A stretch of 64,000 nucleotides of DNA from assembly GCF_005893125.1 (NCBI RefSeq), contig NZ_VCJS01000019.1, forward strand, positions 1 to 64,000, read 5' to 3'. Both the position numbers and the translations under genes were made by a program. Position 1 is the first letter of the stretch, and every line of letters starts with the position of its first letter. Shown here piece by piece: positions 55,916 to 64,000 of this stretch. The notes beneath the pieces are model-generated. The model saw only the letters and a list, made by a program, of their open reading frames with translations, ran no database searches and was not told where the DNA came from. This stretch comes from Nonomuraea basaltis (GTDB taxonomy: Bacteria > Actinomycetota > Actinomycetes > Streptosporangiales > Streptosporangiaceae).

Positions 55916-56779
55916 CTATAGAGCCGTCTTGACGTAGACGGGCTGGTGGTCGGACAGGGTCACGCTGTGCTCGACGTGGCAGCGCCGCACCGTGCCCTTG
56001 GGGGCGAACAGGTAGTCGATCTTCCTGCTCTCGCGGGTCCGGCGTCCGGTACGCCGCGCGCCGCGCTGGTCGCACTCCTGGTACGCCCGGTAGACCGGCG
56101 CGATGGCGCGGCGGCCCGCGGCGCTGCCGTACCCGCTGTCCGGGGGCGCGACGTTGAGGTCGCCGCCGACGATCGTCCGGTGCCCGGGCTTGACCGCGAT
56201 CTCGAGCAGCCGCTTGATCTGCCTGGTCCGGTAGGGGGCGCCGGGCTGGCGGTCGTCGTACTGCGCGCCGGAGGACAGGTGGGTGCCGCAGGCGTGGACC
56301 TTCCTGGCGGGGATGGTCGCGCAGAGGGCGGCGCGCTTGACGAACCAGGGCGGCGCGGGCAGCGGATGGGTCTCGAACGTCGCCGCGTCGCCGGCCACCG
56401 CGACGGCGATGCTCTGCGCGCCGCGCGGGCGGCCGAGGCGGTCGGGGTGGCATGCGTACGGGGTGCCGTCGTGGGAGACCAGGTCCCACGAGCCGATCGT
56501 CCATTTCCGGCCGGTGCGCTGCTCCAGCCAGAGTTCGAGCGTGCCGGCCGCGCCCGTGCAGAACTCCTGCAGAAAGATCACGTCGGGTTTGACGGGCTGG
56601 TTGAGCGCGTACGTGCCGATGTTCCCGGCCAGTTCGACGGCGCCGGCGCGGTAGAGGCGGCAGGCGGAGTTGGTGCCCGTGCAGACGTTCCAGGTCATCA
56701 CCGACAGGCCGGCAGCCGCCGGAGCCGCGGGCGCTCCGGCGGCGAATACTCCGGCCGCGAGTAACACGTGTCCCACCAT
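55916..56779 (-). CDS. Secreted endonuclease/exonuclease/phosphatase-family protein
   Basis: 287 residues with a signal peptide (MVGHVLLAAGVFAAGAPAAP). EEP-fold motifs are complete: VMTWNVCTG (Asn), VIFLQEFCTG (Glu), GTHLSSGAQ, IVGGDLNVAP (Asp, Asn) and TLSDHQPVY (Asp-His). Such exported enzymes include DNases, sphingomyelinases and inositol phosphatases; the exact substrate is unclear. It lies directly downstream of phoD on the same strand, suggesting a joint role in scavenging extracellular phosphate. The ATG at 56779 is preferred to the upstream GTG because the signal peptide begins there. Confidence 0.85.
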   Translation of the reverse strand: MVGHVLLAAGVFAAGAPAAPAAAGLSVMTWNVCTGTNSACRLYRAGAVELAGNIGTYALNQPVKPDVIFLQEFCTGAAGTLELWLEQRTGRKWTIGSWDLVSHDGTPYACHPDRLGRPRGAQSIAVAVAGDAATFETHPLPAPPWFVKRAALCATIPARKVHACGTHLSSGAQYDDRQPGAPYRTRQIKRLLEIAVKPGHRTIVGGDLNVAPPDSGYGSAAGRRAIAPVYRAYQECDQRGARRTGRRTRESRKIDYLFAPKGTVRRCHVEHSVTLSDHQPVYVKTAL

Positions 56780-56870
56780 GGTCGGAAATCCAACCACACG
56801 GCGTCGTACGCGGCCTTGTACAGGCGGAACCCCGGGACCGGGCGGGTGACCGGGTCCCGGGGTTCACGGG

Positions 56871-58556
56871 TCAGGGGCGCTCGGTCTCCAGGCGGACCGT
56901 CTCCTCCACCGTCATCTGCTGCGGGCTGCGCAGCGCCGGGTCGAGCGGCCTCAGGTACGTCTGCTGCACCCCGGGCACCCGGTCCTCGACGACGAACGTG
57001 GCCCGGGTGTAGACCTCGGCCCCCGGCTCGGAGACCCGGGGCACCACCTTGAAGTCGGCCGACAGCTGCTCGCGCTCGATCTTCGTCAGCACGTACCCGC
57101 GCTGGTTGTTGTAGAACTTCAGATGCGGGTTGATCTTCAGGAACGGATGCGTCGCCGGGTCGGAGTCGGTCCCGTTCCCGCCGGTGGAGATCGAGGTGGC
57201 CACCAGCTCCGAGCCCACGGACGGCCCGGTCGGGTCGTCGTAGTCGAGCTTGAGGTCGCTGGCCCAGTGGGCGTGCACGTCGCCGGTCAGCACCACGGGG
57301 TTGCGCACCTTGGCGTCCAGCCAGCCCTGGGTGATGCGGCGGCGGGAGGCGACGTAGCCGTCCCAGGCGTCCTGGCTGGTGACCTTGGCGGGCCCGGCGT
57401 TGTTGTCGCGCTGGGCGAAGAACACCTGCTGGCCGAGGATGTCCCACTGCGCCCGCGAGTGGCGGAACCCGTCCAGCAGCCAGGCCTCCTGCTCGCCGCC
57501 GGTGATCGAGCGGGCCGGGTCGATCGAGGCCGGGCAGTCCTTGTAGCCGTCGCCGCAGCCCTGGTCGTCACGGTACTGGCGGGTGTCGAGCATGTGGAAG
57601 GTGGCCATCCGGCCCCACCGGATGCGGCGGTAGAGCTGCATGTCGACGCCGCGCGGGATGGAGCTGCGGCGCAGCGGCATGTTCTCGTAGTAGGCGCGGA
57701 AGGCGGCCTCGCGCCTGGACAGGAAGTTCGGCTGGGGGACCTCGGGCTTCTCCGGCACCTCGTCGGCCCAGTTGTTGTCCAGCTCATGGTCGTCCCACAC
57801 GACCAGCCACGGCGCTGCGGCGTGCGCGGCCTGCAGGTCGGGGTCGGCCTTGTACTGGGCGTGGCGCTGGCGGTAGTTGGCCAGGGTCTCGGTCTCGGGA
57901 CCCTCGTGGTGGCGGATGTTGCCGCCGGGGATGTTGTAGGTGTTCTTGGTGTACTCGTACTGGTAGTCGCCCAGGTGCAGGATCAGGTCGGGGTGCTCAT
58001 CGGCCAGCCGGCGGTAGGACGTGAAGTAGCCGTGCTCGAACTGGGCGCAGGAGACGAACGCCATGGCCAGCGCGCCGCCGTACGAGAGGGGGTGCGGGGC
58101 GGTGCGGGCGCGGCCGATCGGGGAGACGTACGGGCCGACGCGGAAGCGGTACCAGTATTCGCGGTCGGAGCCGAGGTTCTGGACCTCGACGTGGACGCTG
58201 TGGCCCCACTCGGGCGCGGCCACGCTCACGCCGGAGCGGACGACGCGGCGGCCGCGCTCGTCGGCGTACACCTGCCACAGCACCGGGAACGGCCGCTGCG
58301 GCATGCCGCCGAGCCCATCCTCGGCGAGAGGCTCCTGGGCGAGCCTGGTCCACAGCACGAAGCCCTCGTGGTCGGGGTCGCCGGAGGCGACGCCGAGCGT
58401 GAACGGGTCGGTACGCAGCCCGCGCGAGGCCAGGCTCTGGGCAGTCTCGGCGGCGGGGTCCGGTTCGTCGGCGCGCGCGGCGGTGGCCGGGATGGCCGCG
58501 GCCGCGCCTGCCGCTAATCCTGTGACGAGGAAATGCCGGCGGTTCAGCTTGGACAC
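56871..58556 (-). CDS. phoD: Alkaline phosphatase D (Tat-exported)
   Basis: 561 residues. Hydrolyses phosphate mono- or diesters outside the cell with Fe/Ca metals. A twin-arginine signal (NRRHFLVTGLAAGAAAA) starts the protein; the PhoD_N domain covers about 55-150 (LGVASGDPDHEGFVLWTRLA) and the catalytic domain about 160-530: FVSCAQFEHGYFTSYR, LILHLGDYQYEY, VVWDDHELDNNW, ILGQQVFFAQRD and LTGDVHAHWASDL supply the metal ligands. Intact. PhoD genes are usually under PhoP control; no clear PHO box was recognised in the gap after the pdxS terminator. Confidence 0.95.
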   Translation of the reverse strand: MSKLNRRHFLVTGLAAGAAAAIPATAARADEPDPAAETAQSLASRGLRTDPFTLGVASGDPDHEGFVLWTRLAQEPLAEDGLGGMPQRPFPVLWQVYADERGRRVVRSGVSVAAPEWGHSVHVEVQNLGSDREYWYRFRVGPYVSPIGRARTAPHPLSYGGALAMAFVSCAQFEHGYFTSYRRLADEHPDLILHLGDYQYEYTKNTYNIPGGNIRHHEGPETETLANYRQRHAQYKADPDLQAAHAAAPWLVVWDDHELDNNWADEVPEKPEVPQPNFLSRREAAFRAYYENMPLRRSSIPRGVDMQLYRRIRWGRMATFHMLDTRQYRDDQGCGDGYKDCPASIDPARSITGGEQEAWLLDGFRHSRAQWDILGQQVFFAQRDNNAGPAKVTSQDAWDGYVASRRRITQGWLDAKVRNPVVLTGDVHAHWASDLKLDYDDPTGPSVGSELVATSISTGGNGTDSDPATHPFLKINPHLKFYNNQRGYVLTKIEREQLSADFKVVPRVSEPGAEVYTRATFVVEDRVPGVQQTYLRPLDPALRSPQQMTVEETVRLETERP

Positions 58557-58641
58557 GGGTGACTCCTGGGAAGATCAAGCGTGCGGGACGGGACGTAGCT
58601 TGACTCAGGATCATGACTGCGTGGTGAACACCACACAACAC

Positions 58642-58672
58642 AAAAAAGGCGACATCTTTCGCGGATGCCGCC
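58642..58672 (-). terminator. Intrinsic terminator of pdxS
   Basis: On the minus strand GGCGGCATC, 7 bases, GATGTCGCC and a run of six T: a classic rho-independent terminator with one mismatch in the stem. It shows that pdxS transcription normally ends before phoD and pdxT. Confidence 0.85.
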
Positions 58673-58783
58673 TCTTTCGGAAATTTCCGTCGTCACATCA
58701 TGACGCCCTCACCGGGCGCGTCCCGTCCGCCTCAGATGATCATGTCACCCGATCAGGCCCCGTGACCTGCGACGACACGCCGC

Positions 58784-59692
<909 letters not shown>

Positions 59693-59813
59693 GGTCATCC
59701 TCACGGCTCTCACGGCGGTCGGTAAGTTATCAAGCCCATCGTAGGTCCTGAAGGACCGCTCCCCCGACATGCCAAGATGTCAGGATTTGCCCCCCAGCTT
59801 GTACACGTAGGAC

Positions 59814-60824
59814 CTAGGGGATGACGGGCTTGCGGCTGGCGAGGGCCACCCAGACCTGGCCGGGCGCGAAGTTCATCGGCTCGCCGCTCTCCGTGGTGAA
59901 CGTCGTGCCGTCCTTCTCCGATTCCCGCTCCCAGTTCGCCTTGAAAGCTTTACCGTCGCGCAGCACGATCGCGGTGCCCTTGCCCGTGGTGTGCACGAGC
60001 GGCGTGTAGCTGTCGTTCTTGTCGTGGAACTGCGAGCGCTCGGTCTTGGTGTACTGGATGACGATCGTCGGCGCGCCGAGCTGGCCGCCCTCGGCGGCCA
60101 GGTTCTTCTTGCCGTCCTGCCAGATCATCCACTTGTTGCGCTGCCCCGACCAGGCGAAGGTGAAGCGCGCGGCGGGCCACTTGACGGTGTACGCCTTCCG
60201 TTCCACGCCGCCCTCCGGGGCGTCGCCGAAGGTGAAGCCGATGTCCTTGGCCTTGCTCGCCTTGGGGGCCTTGGCCAGCAGCTGCTTGGTGCCGGCGAAC
60301 AGGTTGTACGGGGCGAAGCGGCCCGGCTGCCGGAAGTACGCGCCGGGGTTGCGGGTGTCGCCCACGTCGAACAGCGACGCCTCCGCGATCAGCGGCAGCA
60401 TCTTGGTCTGCGCGCCCGAGTAGGAGAAGGCCGGCTTGCCGAACTGCGGCGCGATGTGCAGGTCGGAGACGCGGGCGCTGCGCACCGGGCCCACCTTGGC
60501 GGGCAGCTTGGAGGAGAATATGACCATGAGCCGGGTCAGTCCGGCCTCGACCTGCTCGATGTAGACGATGTCCGCGCTCTTCAGCCCGAGTTGTGGCTTC
60601 CCTGCCGCGGTGTTCTCGATCTTCACGGCGAGCACCGGCTTGAGCTTGTCGTACGGCTCGCCGGTGAACGGGTGCTCCGGGGCCTCGGCGGGCTCCTCGC
60701 TGGGCGCGACCGTGGCTGCCTGCGGCGCCTTACCCGGTGCGGGTTCGTCCGAGGAACAGGCCGCGACAGGCAGCAGGACGGCCGCTCCGGCCAGCGTGAC
60801 CGTGATGATCCGGGGTAGCCGCAC
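59814..60824 (-). CDS. DUF3048 (YerB-like) lipoprotein
   Basis: 336 residues. A lipoprotein signal ends in the lipobox LPVAAC, followed by an acidic/Pro linker. The DUF3048 core is recognisable: KLKPVLAVKIENTAAGKPQLG, ADIVYIEQVEAGLTRLMVIF, VGPVRSARVSDLHIAPQF, and the C-terminal part with LVHTTGKGTAIVLRDGKAF and FAPGQVWVALASRKPVIP. Function unknown; in Bacillus the relative is YerB. It is transcribed in the same direction as pdxS, 121 bases upstream of it, with no terminator recognised between them. Confidence 0.92.
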   Translation of the reverse strand: MRLPRIITVTLAGAAVLLPVAACSSDEPAPGKAPQAATVAPSEEPAEAPEHPFTGEPYDKLKPVLAVKIENTAAGKPQLGLKSADIVYIEQVEAGLTRLMVIFSSKLPAKVGPVRSARVSDLHIAPQFGKPAFSYSGAQTKMLPLIAEASLFDVGDTRNPGAYFRQPGRFAPYNLFAGTKQLLAKAPKASKAKDIGFTFGDAPEGGVERKAYTVKWPAARFTFAWSGQRNKWMIWQDGKKNLAAEGGQLGAPTIVIQYTKTERSQFHDKNDSYTPLVHTTGKGTAIVLRDGKAFKANWERESEKDGTTFTTESGEPMNFAPGQVWVALASRKPVIP

Positions 60825-60886
60825 GTGTAACTCTCCTCGCTTCAGCCCGAAAACGGGATGAAGCTTACTGGTTTCCCCAAATCAGG

Positions 60887-61429
60887 TCATTCAGTTGCCA
60901 TAGTCGCCGGCGGATTGTCATCAATTTCGAAGAATTGGGGGTATTCCGTGTGCCCCGCCAGGCGCAGGGTCCGGGCCAGCCAGCGGCGCTGCGCCGTACG
61001 CGTGACCGACACGGCGTTGTTGTAGAAGCGGCGCGAGTAGACGACCTTGGCCACCGCCGTGTCGAGCTCCTCCAGCAGGTCGCCCCCGCCGGGCGCCTCC
61101 GACAGCTTCTCCCTGAACCGCTCCTGGTCCACGGCCGCGCGCAGGGCCCGCGACAGGTCGCTCTCGGCGTGCTCGCGCTCCTCCGGCCCGGCGATCCTGG
61201 CCTCGTGGGCGGCGGCGGCCAGCACCAGCGACGTGGCCGGGTCGAGCAGGCGCGCGCCGGCCAGCTCCAGCACCACCGCCCGGCGCCGCATCAGCGCCGC
61301 CTCCAGCGACTCGCGGGCCAGCTCCAGGCGGATGTGCAGGCGGTCGAGCCGGCCCGCGCGCCAGGAGACGTAGACGGCCATGAGCACCACGACGATGCCC
61401 ACGATCAGCACGATCATGGTGGATGTCAC
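60887..61429 (-). CDS. Single-pass membrane protein with LemA-like helices
   Basis: 180 residues: one N-terminal membrane helix (MIVLIVGIVVVLMAVYVSW) followed by long charged helices (RLDRLHIRLELARESLEAAL, YSRRFYNNAVSVTRTAQRRW). The second half VVYSRRFYNNAV recalls LemA-family proteins (typical YN..V), but I would not assign the family firmly. Its start overlaps the pimA stop (ATGA), so it belongs to the PIM operon and may act in phospholipid or envelope biology. Confidence 0.75.
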   Translation of the reverse strand: MTSTMIVLIVGIVVVLMAVYVSWRAGRLDRLHIRLELARESLEAALMRRRAVVLELAGARLLDPATSLVLAAAAHEARIAGPEEREHAESDLSRALRAAVDQERFREKLSEAPGGGDLLEELDTAVAKVVYSRRFYNNAVSVTRTAQRRWLARTLRLAGHTEYPQFFEIDDNPPATMATE

Positions 61430-62556
61430 AGGTCTTCCTCCACCCGCCCGGCACCGCTGGTGGTAACCGTCTCGTAGACGCGTACGACGTCCCGCGCCAC
61501 CGTGGACCAGTCGTACTTCCTGACCGCCACCAGCGCCTCCGCCGCCAGCTTGGCCCGCCGCTCCGGCGCGTCGAGCAGCGCGGCCGCCTCGCGCGCCAGC
61601 GAGCCGGGGTCGCCGTTGGCGAACAGCGCGCCCGCCTGCCCCTCGCCGAGCACCTTGCGGAAGGCGGGGATGTCGCTGGCCAGCACCGTGGCCCCGGACG
61701 CCATGGCCTCGGCCAGCACGATGCCGAAGCTCTCCCCGCGCGTGTTGGGCGCGCAGAACACGTCGACCGAGTGGTACGCGCGGATCTTGTCGGCCTCGCT
61801 GACCATGCCGAGCACCGTCACCCGGTCGTGGAAGCGCTTCGGCACCTGCTCGTAGACGTCCTTGGCGTCACCCGGCCCGGCGATGAGCAGCTTCACGCCG
61901 GGCCGCTCGGCCGCCAGCGTGCCGAACGCGTCGAGCAGGATCGGCAGGCCCTTGCGCTCCTCGTCCATCCGGCCCAGGAAGCCGAGCGTGGCGCCGTCGG
62001 GCCCCCACCCGTCGAGGGGCTCGGCCTCGGTGTAGCGGGAGACGGTCACGCCGTTCGGGATGAGCACCGCGTCGCCGCCGAACTGCTCGACCAGGCTCTT
62101 ACGGGCCGCGTCGGAGACCGCGATGCGGCCGCTGAGCTTCTCCAGCGCGCTGCGCAGCAGCGGCTCGGCCACCGCGATCGCCCGCGAGCGGGACCACGAC
62201 GCGTGGAACGTGGCCACGATCGGCCCCTTCGCCGCCCAGCACGCCAGCACGCCCAGGCTCGGGATCAGCGGCTCGTGGATGTGCAGCACGTCGAACTCGC
62301 CCGTGCGCACCCACCGCCGCACCCGCGCCGCCGACAGGAAGCCGAACGACATCCTGGCCACCGCCCCGTTGTACGGCACCGGCACCGCCCGGCCCGCACC
62401 CGTCACATACGGCGGCAGCTCGACGTCGTCCGCCGCCGGCGCGATCACCGACACGTGGTGCCCCTGCACCATCAGCGCCTGGGCCAGGTCGTCGATGTGC
62501 TGCTTGACCCCGCCCGGCATGTCCCACGAGTAGGGACACACGATGCCGACCCTCAT
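61426..62556 (-). CDS. pimA: Phosphatidyl-myo-inositol alpha-mannosyltransferase
   Basis: GT4-family enzyme that adds the first mannose to phosphatidylinositol on the inner membrane face. 376 residues. The N-domain starts MRVGIVCPYSWDMPGGVKQH (Gly-rich loop of PimA), with LHIHEPLIPSLGVLA and ATFHASWSRSRA; the GDP-mannose domain has LGFLGRMDEERKGLPILLDA and the EX7E motif in GESFGIVLAEAMASG. Identification as PimA rests on these and on its neighbours patA and pgsA, with which it overlaps or abuts (ATGA overlap with patA). Confidence 0.95.
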   Translation of the reverse strand: MRVGIVCPYSWDMPGGVKQHIDDLAQALMVQGHHVSVIAPAADDVELPPYVTGAGRAVPVPYNGAVARMSFGFLSAARVRRWVRTGEFDVLHIHEPLIPSLGVLACWAAKGPIVATFHASWSRSRAIAVAEPLLRSALEKLSGRIAVSDAARKSLVEQFGGDAVLIPNGVTVSRYTEAEPLDGWGPDGATLGFLGRMDEERKGLPILLDAFGTLAAERPGVKLLIAGPGDAKDVYEQVPKRFHDRVTVLGMVSEADKIRAYHSVDVFCAPNTRGESFGIVLAEAMASGATVLASDIPAFRKVLGEGQAGALFANGDPGSLAREAAALLDAPERRAKLAAEALVAVRKYDWSTVARDVVRVYETVTTSGAGRVEEDL

Positions 62557-63461
62557 CGCGGCAGGTCCTCCAGCCAGAGCCGCTGCAACATGTGCCAGTC
62601 CTCCGGATGCTCGGAGATGCCCTTCTCGAACACGTCGGCCAGCCGCTGCGCCACCACCGCGACCTTCTCCTGCCGGGTGCCCTCCTGCGGCACCGGGACC
62701 TCCTCGTGGATGTGGATGCCCCAGTCGTCGCCCACGAAGTAGACGGTCGCCGGCAGCAGCGCGGCCCCCGTCTGCACGGCCAGCAGCGGCGGCCCCGCGG
62801 GCACCTTCGTGGTGGCGCCGAAGAAGCGCACCTCGATGCCGCTCTTGGTCAGGTCGCGCTCGGCGGGCAGGCACACCACGCCGCCCTTGCGCACCCGCAT
62901 GGCCAGGGTGCCGAAGTTGTGCCCGTCGCCGCCGGTCAGCGGCAGCACCTCCATGCCGAGCCCCTCGCGGAAGGCCACGTAGCGGCGGAAGAGCGACTCG
63001 GGCCTGAGCCGCTCGGCCACGGTCGTGAACGGATGGCCCACGCCCACCAGCCACGCCCCGGCCTGGTCCCAGTTGCCCATGTGCGGCAGCGCCAGCACCA
63101 CGCCCCGCCCTGCCGCCACGTTGTCGTGCACGTGCTCGGCGCCGATGACATGGGTGCGGCGCACGATCTCCTCGGTCCTCATGGACGGCAACCGGAAGAT
63201 CTCGTGGAAGTAGCGGAGGTAGGAGCGCATGCCCGCCCTGCTGAGCTCGCGCAGCTCACGGCTGTCCGCGTCCATGCCGGTCACCCGCGCCAGGTTGGAC
63301 TCCAGCCGGCGCACGGACTTGCCGCGTTTCGCCCACACCCGGTCGGCGAGGAGGCGGAAGACCGCCGCCGTGGGGCGCTCGGGCAGCAGCGGCACGAGCT
63401 TCCAGCCGGCTGCGAAGCCCGCGGCCACGACGCGATCGCCGAATGACGCGTTATCGCTCAT
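62553..63461 (-). CDS. patA: Phosphatidylinositol mannoside acyltransferase
   Basis: LpxL/HtrB-like lysophospholipid acyltransferase fold; acylates the mannose of PIM. 302 residues. The catalytic HX4D motif is in VLALPHMGNWDQAGAW; VVCLPAERDLTKSGIEVRFF and KVPAGPPLLAVQTGAALLPA are substrate-loop regions. The ATG follows GAGGAG and overlaps a seven-codon micro-ORF; its 3' end overlaps pimA. Order pgsA-patA-pimA is the conserved PIM cluster. Confidence 0.94.
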   Translation of the reverse strand: MSDNASFGDRVVAAGFAAGWKLVPLLPERPTAAVFRLLADRVWAKRGKSVRRLESNLARVTGMDADSRELRELSRAGMRSYLRYFHEIFRLPSMRTEEIVRRTHVIGAEHVHDNVAAGRGVVLALPHMGNWDQAGAWLVGVGHPFTTVAERLRPESLFRRYVAFREGLGMEVLPLTGGDGHNFGTLAMRVRKGGVVCLPAERDLTKSGIEVRFFGATTKVPAGPPLLAVQTGAALLPATVYFVGDDWGIHIHEEVPVPQEGTRQEKVAVVAQRLADVFEKGISEHPEDWHMLQRLWLEDLPR

Positions 63462-63478
63462 TTCTCCTCATCGCTCAT
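63458..63478 (-). other. Six-residue micro-ORF between pgsA and patA
   Basis: ATGAGCGATGAGGAGAAATGA encodes MSDEEK and stops inside the patA start (ATGA). Its first nine bases repeat the first nine of patA (ATGAGCGAT), so it looks like a small start-codon duplication; the patA ribosome binding site lies within it. Chance cannot be excluded. Confidence 0.25.
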
Positions 63479-64000
63479 CGCTCCTCGTCTGCTCGTACAC
63501 CCGCTTCACCCGCTGTCCCACGGTGATCACGCTGGCCGCCGCGAGCAGCCACATCCCCGCGGGCAGGACGTACGGCACGCCGAGCCCCGAGAAACAGGTC
63601 GCGACCAGCGCCACGACCAGCCGCTCCGGCCGCTCGGCCAGCCCGACGTCGGCGGTGAGCCCGAGCCCCTCCGCCCTGGCCTTGGCATAGGAGACCAGAG
63701 CACCCGCGATCAGGCACACCAGCGTCACCGCGGCCATCAGGGTGTCGTCTCTGGAGATGAAATACAAGATCAGGCCCGCGAAGATGGCGGCGTCGGCCAC
63801 CCGGTCGAGCGTCGAGTCGAGGAACGCGCCCCAGGTGCTGCCCCCCTTGCCGCCGAGCCGGGCGACCAGGCCGTCCAGCAGGTCGAACAGCACGAAGACA
63901 GTGATCACGAGGGCTCCCCAGGTCAGCAGTCCCAGGGGGAAGAAGGTCAGGGCGGACACGACGGTGCCGAGGGTGCCGATCGCCGTGACGGCGTTCGGGC
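63468..64000 (-). CDS. pgsA: CDP-alcohol phosphatidyltransferase, likely PI-phosphate synthase (5' end off window)
   Basis: Transfers a phosphatidyl group from CDP-diacylglycerol to an alcohol; beside patA and pimA it is probably phosphatidylinositol-phosphate synthase. 177 codons are visible, entering as PNAVTAIGTLGTVVSALTF; the true start lies beyond the window, and the GTG at 63959 is internal. The family motif is complete: DLLDGLVARLGGKGGSTWG then FLDSTLD, that is DX2DGX2AR...GX3DX3D. Several membrane helices follow. The stop is six bases before patA. Confidence 0.93.
   Translation of the reverse strand, partial: PNAVTAIGTLGTVVSALTFFPLGLLTWGALVITVFVLFDLLDGLVARLGGKGGSTWGAFLDSTLDRVADAAIFAGLILYFISRDDTLMAAVTLVCLIAGALVSYAKARAEGLGLTADVGLAERPERLVVALVATCFSGLGVPYVLPAGMWLLAAASVITVGQRVKRVYEQTRSDER

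Overview
The window is high-GC DNA (most genes show strong G/C preference at third codon positions) from an actinobacterium. The gene order pgsA-patA-pimA ... pdxS/pdxT-yebC-ruvCAB-yajC-secDF-apt-relA ... hisS-aspS-rarA ... alaS-ruvX-mltG-aroE, followed by infC-rpmI-rplT-trmH ... pheST, is the conserved actinobacterial core block. Phosphatidylinositol-mannoside genes, DUF6167/DUF948 beside alaS and a multidomain GH10 xylanase fit a soil filamentous actinomycete; Streptosporangiaceae (for example Nonomuraea-like) is my inference only. No tRNA, rRNA, CRISPR array, IS element or prophage was seen.

Layout. (1) 1-9.6 kb is an accessory, secreted-protein region: two tandem near-identical secreted six-cysteine proteins, a 1735-residue Rhs/YD-repeat protein that stops at the end of its core without a C-terminal toxin, and a secreted xylanase with GAAA-N-TTTC operators. 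(2) 9.6-15.4 kb holds an acyl-CoA ligase behind a TetR-type palindrome, two small genes, an MFS exporter, a metallophosphoesterase, an Uma2 nuclease-fold protein of lower GC, and a small acidic protein. (3) 15.5-22.7 kb (minus strand) is translation: infC (AUC start, attenuator-like leader), rpmI, rplT, trmH, an orphan PAS histidine kinase, pheS and pheT. (4) 23-33.8 kb (minus strand) runs DUF2231, rarA, an MpaB-type protein, DUF948, DUF6167, alaS, ruvX, two tandem mltG and aroE. (5) 34-42.3 kb has two membrane-anchored cyclophilins flanking the minus-strand group MBL hydrolase-hisS-aspS, then a DUF349 protein and a nucleotidyltransferase-cupin fusion. (6) 42.4-55.9 kb (minus strand) carries pdxT-yebC, a double ABC permease with an Eis-like acetyltransferase, ruvC-ruvA-ruvB, yajC-secD-secF, apt and relA. 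(7) 55.9-64 kb (minus strand) has pgsA, patA, pimA, a small membrane protein, a DUF3048 lipoprotein, pdxS, a Tat-exported PhoD phosphatase and a secreted EEP-family hydrolase, the last two lying between pdxS and pdxT.

The most unusual signal is a repeated type of micro-duplication at gene ends. At the hisS/aspS junction a 68-bp unit is tandemly repeated so that each unit is a 23-codon ORF beginning like AspS and ending like HisS, all joined by GTGA stop/start overlaps. At ruvC/ruvA a 29-bp unit copies the ruvA start and again makes GTGA-linked micro-ORFs. Smaller duplications touch the ends of aroE, mltG and patA, and rarA carries an in-frame 20-residue x3 insertion. Together these suggest an active short-tandem-duplication process that builds translationally coupled leader peptides. 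This is inference from one genome window.
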